This document shows, in pieces, positions 5,241 to 9,472 of a stretch of 9,472 bases of DNA. Within the stretch, counting starts at the first letter, position 1, and each line of letters starts with the position of its first letter. Made by a program: the position numbers and the translations under genes. Under the pieces are notes generated by a model, which had not been told where the DNA came from, did no database searches, and saw only the letters and a list, made by a program, of their open reading frames with translations. Source of the stretch: Blastocatellia bacterium (GTDB lineage: Bacteria; Acidobacteriota; Blastocatellia; UBA7656); assembly GCA_022615215.1 (NCBI GenBank), contig JAKEHD010000465.1, forward strand, positions 1-9,472. The letters are read 5' to 3'.

Positions 5241-6257
5241 TCAACGCCCGAACAGCGATACGGTGCGGCCTTCTTGCAGCATCTCGCAGGCGATTTCGTA
5301 GACTTCGCTCGCCGTGATGCGGACGCGAGATGCGCCGTAAACCATCCTGTGCCGCTTCGACCGGCTCGACTTCTGTGACGAGTCGGCCACTTCGAGAACG
5401 GGGGTGTCGAAGTCCAGACCCATTTCCGCTACTTCTGTGTCGTCGGTAACCAGCACGCTCGCCCGCGCGATCGCCGCCGCGAGTTCCATCGCGCGGGGCC
5501 GCTGAAGTTTGATCGCTCCCTTGGGCAGCAGCTTTTCAATCGCCGCTGTAAACCTGTTGTCCGCAGGCTCGTCGGCAGCGATTATTCGCGCGCCGAAATC
5601 GCCCGCGAGACGGACGGACATCTCGGCGAAACGCTCTACAGGCCAGCCGCGAGTTCCGCCCGCCATCGAACCGTAGAGCACGACTATGGGTTCGCCCCCG
5701 CGCGACCCATGACGCGAGAGCAATTGCTCGAACCGCTCGTTCTCTGCTTCGGGCAAAGGGATTCCGAGCCGCGTATCTTTTATTTCAACTCCCAATCTTT
5801 TAAGCACGTTGGCGCATTCATCCCCGTGACCTGTCGGACGCGCCGCCCTGCCGCCTCGCCCAAAGAGCGATTCGAACATCTGGAATACGCGCGAAGGGGT
5901 AATCACCCGCGCGCCGGACAGCATCCTCGAAAGCATTTGCGTCTCAAGCCTCGGCGAGAAATCGAGCACCGTATCGAGCGGGTCTCGCCGGGCGCGCTTC
6001 ATCAGGCGGAATACCCTTTTGATCGCGCCCGCATAATCGCCGCCCGTGCGCTTTATCACTCCGAGGTCTATAGTCTCGTCGGCCAGTTCTCCCGATTCCA
6101 AAAACTCACATGTTCCCGATGGCGCGGCGGCTATGATGAAGGTCTTGGGATAAGCCGCCCTGAGCGCCCTCATCGCAGGCAGCACGGCCAGCGACCGACT
6201 GAAGGGCGTTACGTCTATGGCCAGTATCGAATGCGGCTCGTAAGGCATGTCGAACAT
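5241..6257 (-). CDS. GT9 (heptosyltransferase-like) protein, active-site residues changed
   Basis: A 338-residue protein with the two-domain layout of glycosyltransferase family 9, whose members add ADP-heptose or similar sugars to LPS at the cytoplasmic face. Residues 11-30 align with the N-terminal motif (ILAIDV...LPAMRALR). Residues 191-212 match the start of the C-terminal domain (VVLYGSMAGG then the GWPVERFAEM signature), and 260-287 match its donor-binding end (AAAIARASVLVTDDTEVAEM, then TPVLEV). Two hallmark spots differ: the Gly-Asp of the N-terminal motif is Ser20-Arg21, and the His of the GPMHLA-type loop is Glu278. It may therefore be a non-catalytic or re-purposed member. No ribosome binding site precedes the ATG at 6257; an ATG at 6248 is also possible. 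It lies 151 bp downstream of the ybjQ-like gene on the same strand. Confidence 0.75.
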   Translation of the reverse strand: MFDMPYEPHSILAIDVTPFSRSLAVLPAMRALRAAYPKTFIIAAAPSGTCEFLESGELADETIDLGVIKRTGGDYAGAIKRVFRLMKRARRDPLDTVLDFSPRLETQMLSRMLSGARVITPSRVFQMFESLFGRGGRAARPTGHGDECANVLKRLGVEIKDTRLGIPLPEAENERFEQLLSRHGSRGGEPIVVLYGSMAGGTRGWPVERFAEMSVRLAGDFGARIIAADEPADNRFTAAIEKLLPKGAIKLQRPRAMELAAAIARASVLVTDDTEVAEMGLDFDTPVLEVADSSQKSSRSKRHRMVYGASRVRITASEVYEIACEMLQEGRTVSLFGR

Positions 6258-6301
6258 TATATAGTCTGCCGGTTCGCCGTGTCAGGTTCAGGTCGCCACT
6301 G

Positions 6302-6323
6302 CCCGGTGCCTCGCATCACCGGG
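6302..6323. repeat. GC-rich hairpin in the leader of the GT9-like gene
   Basis: CCCGGTG (6302-6308) and CACCGGG (6317-6323) are perfect complements around an 8-base loop. It lies between the ybjQ-like gene and the GT9-like gene. There is no T-run behind it on either strand, so it would be a leader structure or attenuator rather than a standard terminator. Confidence 0.4.
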
Positions 6324-6408
6324 GGCGGCGCAGAACACTCAAAGTAACCATGAGAAATTCGCGCGGCGCGCTTCACTGCGCTCGATTGTTAGAAGTAATC
6401 TCGCGCGA

Positions 6409-6906
6409 TCATTCAATTCGTTCAACTTTCACAGCGGTGCCGCTGGCCACCAAGAATAGCATTGATTTGCCCTTACCTGAGAATTCACTATAATCCAGGT
6501 CAACTGCAATAACAGCATTTGCTCCGACCTCTGCGGCTTCTCTCTTGAGTTCATTGAGGCAAGTCCTGCGCGCATCTCTAAGCATCCTCTGAGACGTTTG
6601 GCTCCGCCCACCAAACACATCACTCAGGCCAACGAATAAATCGAGAAAGAGATTCATTCCATATACGCATTCAGCAGTTATTATTTCTAATGTCTCAACT
6701 ATACGGTAGCCCTCCAGATTGTTTGCCGTTGTGAGAATCACCGCAGTTGCTCGCTTTTTGATCTCAGCTTCTTCGCTGGCTGAGAGGGCTGCCTTCCGGT
6801 TCTCAGGCAAGTCACTGAAGTCTGCATTGCAGTATTCACAAGATAGAGCAGGAAGTGTGTTTGGATTGCCACAACTTGGACAGTTTATCGTTCTGTTCAT
6901 CGACAT
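6409..6906 (-). CDS. YbjQ-family protein with N-terminal zinc ribbon
   Basis: A 165-residue cytoplasmic protein in two parts. Residues 9-26 form a zinc ribbon with CPSC and CEYC knuckles. Residues about 55-162 are a YbjQ/UPF0145 domain (heavy-metal-binding family): the NNLEGYRIVE strand, the ECVYGMNLFLDLFVGLSDVFGGRS segment, the LKREAAEVGANAVIAVDLDY motif and the closing SGTAVK strand. Plain YbjQ proteins are about 105 residues long and oligomeric; the role is not established despite the family name. A charged linker, residues 33-52, joins the two parts. AAGG lies 6 nt before the ATG at 6906, favouring it over the ATG two codons later. The gene is visibly more AT-rich than its neighbours (near 47-50% GC by eye against about 58-60%), which could mean a different origin. 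It begins 64 bp after the VWA gene ends, so cotranscription is possible. Confidence 0.88.
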   Translation of the reverse strand: MSMNRTINCPSCGNPNTLPALSCEYCNADFSDLPENRKAALSASEEAEIKKRATAVILTTANNLEGYRIVETLEIITAECVYGMNLFLDLFVGLSDVFGGRSQTSQRMLRDARRTCLNELKREAAEVGANAVIAVDLDYSEFSGKGKSMLFLVASGTAVKVERIE

Positions 6907-6970
6907 AATTTGCCTTCACTTCGAAGGACAAGCCCAGCCCCTACACTCTGAACACTTACTTCGAGCCGCC

Positions 6971-9127
6971 TCATTTGACGATCTGGAAATCGATCCATTG
7001 CGTCGTCGTGCGGTACTTCTCTTTTGCCAGCTTGTCGGTGACGACGACCTGCAAAATGTATTCGCCGGGTTCTATGTTGGCTCCCAGGGTCAGCGACCCT
7101 GCTACGGGCAAGGGCTTCTTGCCTGGCGATGCGGCGAACTTTAACGCCGACCGTTTGCCTGTGTAGAGCACACGTCCATCGCGCAGGACGAAGACCTGGG
7201 CTTCGAGTTGCGGCTCCTTCGTCTTTTTGTCAGGCTTTGCATTGAGTATCAAAAGGTCATATCTGATACTGCTGCCCGGAGGAAACCTTCTGAGCGCCGG
7301 GCTGGTCTGCGCAGCAGCCGAAGCTTCAGCAGCGACGGCCTCCCCGGAAGGCGCATCGACTGCGGGATCCAGGTCGCCGCCGCTCAAAACGATGCCTGAC
7401 AGGACGAGCCGGTTTTTTTTCACATTAGGGACTTCGATGTACTGATTGGCCGAGCCTACACGTTCGGACGCGGCATCGAGCACGGCCGCGCGCAATTGAT
7501 ATGCGCCGGGCTTCTTGATGGGAACCGTAAGGTTGAAGACGATGCCGCTTTCGAGGACTTCCTGGAATTTGTCGCCCCGCACTCCCATAGTGAAGCTCTG
7601 GCTCCTTCGATCGAGAGGGACGCCGTTATCGCCGAAGGTGAATGCTACGACATCGAAGGCGGTCTTTCGCGTGCCGTCCGGCTCCTGGGTGAATGAAAGG
7701 TCGCGCACGTCTACGTGCAAAAGGGAGCGCACGAAAGAGCCTTGCCGCTCATCGTGACCGAAGAGAGATGTCAGGCGCAGTCGCACATCGCCCGATGCGA
7801 ATGGTGAAAGGAGCGCGCCGAGCAATAGCTCTCTTGCAGTGCGACCTGTCGCAGTGCGCGTCTCTTCATCCGTGATGCCGTAAAACCCCTTGCGCGAGCG
7901 GACCCGGAGACCGGGGCGACGGACCTTTAAGGTGATCTTGTGAAAGGCTCGGCGGCCCGAATCGGCTCTGAAAGTCGAATCATCGGGAATGTAACCTATC
8001 AGGTAATAACCTTTCTGATCGTCGAGAACGCGCGCAACTCCCCCGCTAATGTCATTCGAGTTGCGAATGGAAAAGCCCCCCGTCTCCTGCGCCAGATAAT
8101 TCAGCCCCGCCTGCGTCTCAAATAGCGATGTGCTGCGATTGCGCAGGAGCGTTTCTATTTCACCCGAACTGAGGCCCGATACGTTATCGGCAGCCGTAAG
8201 GCCCGTGACCACAAGGCCGCGCGTGTCGACGGTGTATATGACCACGGAAGCGCGATTGGCCAGGTCCACGAGTCGGCGCAACGCTTCCAGAAACCGGAAG
8301 TTGTCTCCCTGGCGAGTGTAGAGCCTGAACCCTTCGGAAAAGAGGATTACGGATTTGCGGCCCGGCAGGTCTCTAAGCCCTCGCACGACGAAATTCAGCG
8401 CGCCGAGCGTGCCCACCGAAAAAAGGCTCTCTCTGAACTCATCGATTGCTTCGTCGGGGCTTCTCCTTTCGTTCAATGGGTCTTCTTCCTCTTCGTTCTC
8501 ACGGGGATTCAGCGGGTTGGAGGAGATGGGAGCGAACGCGCTTATCCGTCCGACCCGCGGGTTCCATCTTACCCTCTCGATAGCCGCGTATAGTTCCCTT
8601 TTATCGGCAGTGAATTGCTGCAAAGCGCCCATCCCTGCGCCCGTGCGCAGTATGGCCACCATATCTCCGGGCTGCATCTGCTCATTGACGAATTTTTTCA
8701 GAGCCTCCTGCGTGTAGTATGCGCTCTCGAAAGAGAGAGACAGATCGTCTACCACGAGCGCGATGGTGCGGCGCACCTGATCGGGGCGCAGGCGGACGGG
8801 CGGCACGGGCGCTGCATTTCTGCCTGACGGGGCGATGGTTTCGGCTGCGGGCGCGGAGGGCGGCTCGGTCGTGACGTAAGAGAAGTTAGTGATCTTCTGC
8901 GGACGGCCGTCTTCGAATATCTCGAAATCTTCCGGGCGGAGGTCTGTGATTTGCAGCCCCTTTTTATCCGTGACCACCGCATCCACCTGAACGAGGGTTA
9001 CGCCCAGGCGCACCACTTTGTCATCATCTTTTTTCTGTTCGGAAGCCTGTGGGGAAGGGCGTTGGCCGAAACCCTGTACGGAAAGCGGCAACGCCAGAAC
9101 GAGTGCGAGGAGAGAATATTTCTTCAT
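6971..9127 (-). CDS. Secreted VWA domain protein, Acidobacteria type, with long C-terminal extension
   Basis: A 718-residue exported protein of the VWFA-related Acidobacterial family (TIGR03436). The ATG at 9127 is chosen because it follows GGAG by 8 nt and opens directly into a signal peptide (MKKYSLLALVLALPLSVQGF); the frame runs open to 9325 but that part has no protein-like character. Residues 42-85 are the family's N-terminal strand-rich module (VTLVQVDAVVTDKKG and DFEIFEDG). The VWA domain spans about 119-380 with a canonical MIDAS DLSLS (128-132) and strands SVILFSEGF and VVIYTVDTRG. An acidic insertion (residues 209-219) interrupts it. The QKGYYLIGY strand and RPGLRVRSRKGFYG (404-417) end the core. 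Residues 430-718 add beta-rich extension modules. It is presumed to bind proteins or surface ligands in the periplasm or outside; no partner is evident from neighbours. Confidence 0.92.
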   Translation of the reverse strand: MKKYSLLALVLALPLSVQGFGQRPSPQASEQKKDDDKVVRLGVTLVQVDAVVTDKKGLQITDLRPEDFEIFEDGRPQKITNFSYVTTEPPSAPAAETIAPSGRNAAPVPPVRLRPDQVRRTIALVVDDLSLSFESAYYTQEALKKFVNEQMQPGDMVAILRTGAGMGALQQFTADKRELYAAIERVRWNPRVGRISAFAPISSNPLNPRENEEEEDPLNERRSPDEAIDEFRESLFSVGTLGALNFVVRGLRDLPGRKSVILFSEGFRLYTRQGDNFRFLEALRRLVDLANRASVVIYTVDTRGLVVTGLTAADNVSGLSSGEIETLLRNRSTSLFETQAGLNYLAQETGGFSIRNSNDISGGVARVLDDQKGYYLIGYIPDDSTFRADSGRRAFHKITLKVRRPGLRVRSRKGFYGITDEETRTATGRTARELLLGALLSPFASGDVRLRLTSLFGHDERQGSFVRSLLHVDVRDLSFTQEPDGTRKTAFDVVAFTFGDNGVPLDRRSQSFTMGVRGDKFQEVLESGIVFNLTVPIKKPGAYQLRAAVLDAASERVGSANQYIEVPNVKKNRLVLSGIVLSGGDLDPAVDAPSGEAVAAEASAAAQTSPALRRFPPGSSIRYDLLILNAKPDKKTKEPQLEAQVFVLRDGRVLYTGKRSALKFAASPGKKPLPVAGSLTLGANIEPGEYILQVVVTDKLAKEKYRTTTQWIDFQIVK

Positions 9128-9397
9128 AACATATACTCCATGCATGAGCGACGGAACTCGTATTCGGATTCGTAACCGGAAGTGAAGTTCAGGAAAGCAG
9201 AACCGCGACCTGAGAACTACCGGCCCGCAGGACGGACACCGCTTCGCCCTTACTCCCTTTGATCTCCATAGTCCAACCGCGCTTCGCTCTTTTCGGATTA
9301 TTTTTGCCAAATCTTTTATCCACACCCCGAGGCCAGACTCTGCGTCCGATCAATTTGGCGCAGTAAAGGTTACTCGACTGCGGTATCGAAAGTCAAA

Positions 9398-9446
9398 TCA
9401 GCTATCAGCCGTCAGCTATCAGCCGTCAGCTATCAGCCGTCAGGGC
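9398..9446. repeat. Alternating heptamer array TCAGCTA/TCAGCCG
   Basis: TCAGCTA and TCAGCCG alternate strictly three times (9398-9439), making a 14-bp compound unit, and a partial unit TCAGGGC closes the array. This is the most regular array in the window. It shares the unit AGCCGTC with the heptamers inside dacB. Confidence 0.92.
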
Positions 9447-9453
9447 AAGTATT

Positions 9454-9472
9454 CAACCACAGATAACACAGA
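9454..9472. repeat. Dispersed CCACAGATAACACAGA repeat, cut by the window edge
   Basis: CAACCACAGATAACACAGA runs to the last base. It matches the start of the element at 2391, in the same orientation, and lies directly after the heptamer array. Confidence 0.6.

Larger units (their letters stand above)
9128..9472. other. Right-edge spacer upstream of the VWA gene
   Basis: This 345-bp stretch is the 5' flank of the minus-strand VWA gene. The frame stays open to 9325, but the translation looks random and no ribosome binding site precedes it. No clear -35/-10 pair was found. A single TTATCCACA (9316-9324) matches a DnaA-box consensus. From 9398 the sequence is tandem repeat, then a dispersed repeat cut by the window edge. 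Confidence 0.5.

Noticed and set aside
9316..9324. Consensus DnaA box TTATCCACA, hinting at an origin
   Set aside because: A single 9-mer is expected by chance fairly often at this scale; no cluster of boxes, no AT-rich unwinding region and no dnaA or dnaN nearby.
9128..9325. N-terminal extension of the right VWA protein
   Set aside because: The open frame is basic and random-looking, and a proper signal peptide with a ribosome binding site begins at 9127.

Overview
The window reads as ordinary chromosome from a moderately GC-rich bacterium, most likely an Acidobacteriota (Blastocatellia-like) or a close relative. The main argument is two secreted VWA proteins of the family known mostly from that phylum (VWFA-related Acidobacterial domain, TIGR03436), one at each edge. 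The phylum call is inference; there is no rRNA or other phylogenetic marker here. No phage, plasmid, CRISPR array, defence system, IS element or tRNA was recognised.

Layout. Positions 1-567 (+) hold the 3' end of a VWA protein. It converges on dacB (636-2372, -), a periplasmic D-Ala-D-Ala carboxypeptidase/endopeptidase of the PBP4 type. A 292-bp divergent spacer full of short repeats separates dacB from coaD (2665-3141, +; coenzyme A synthesis), which is followed by a class I aminotransferase (3295-4485, +). A 337-bp non-coding stretch with inverted repeats follows. The rest is on the minus strand, in transcription order: a full-length VWA lipoprotein/secreted-type protein (9127-6971), a zinc-ribbon YbjQ-family protein (6906-6409), a degenerate GT9-type glycosyltransferase (6257-5241) and a two-helix membrane protein (5044-4823) with its own promoter-like sequence.

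Functionally this is a mixture of cell-wall (dacB), cofactor (coaD), amino-acid (aminotransferase) and envelope genes rather than one pathway.

The unusual feature is a set of short, degenerate tandem repeats, nearly all with a 7-bp period: AGCYRTC, GTCCGTY, GATGCGT/CCTACTG. They come with an 8-bp relative (CCCCTGCT) and a dispersed CCACAGATAACACAGA-type element. They fill the spacers between 567 and 3294 and recur at the right edge. Two arrays enter dacB: one lies in frame between its catalytic SxN and KTG motifs and adds about 35 residues; the other supplies the last ten or so codons and the stop. The strongest candidate for something undescribed here is how such heptamers arise and are tolerated in genes.
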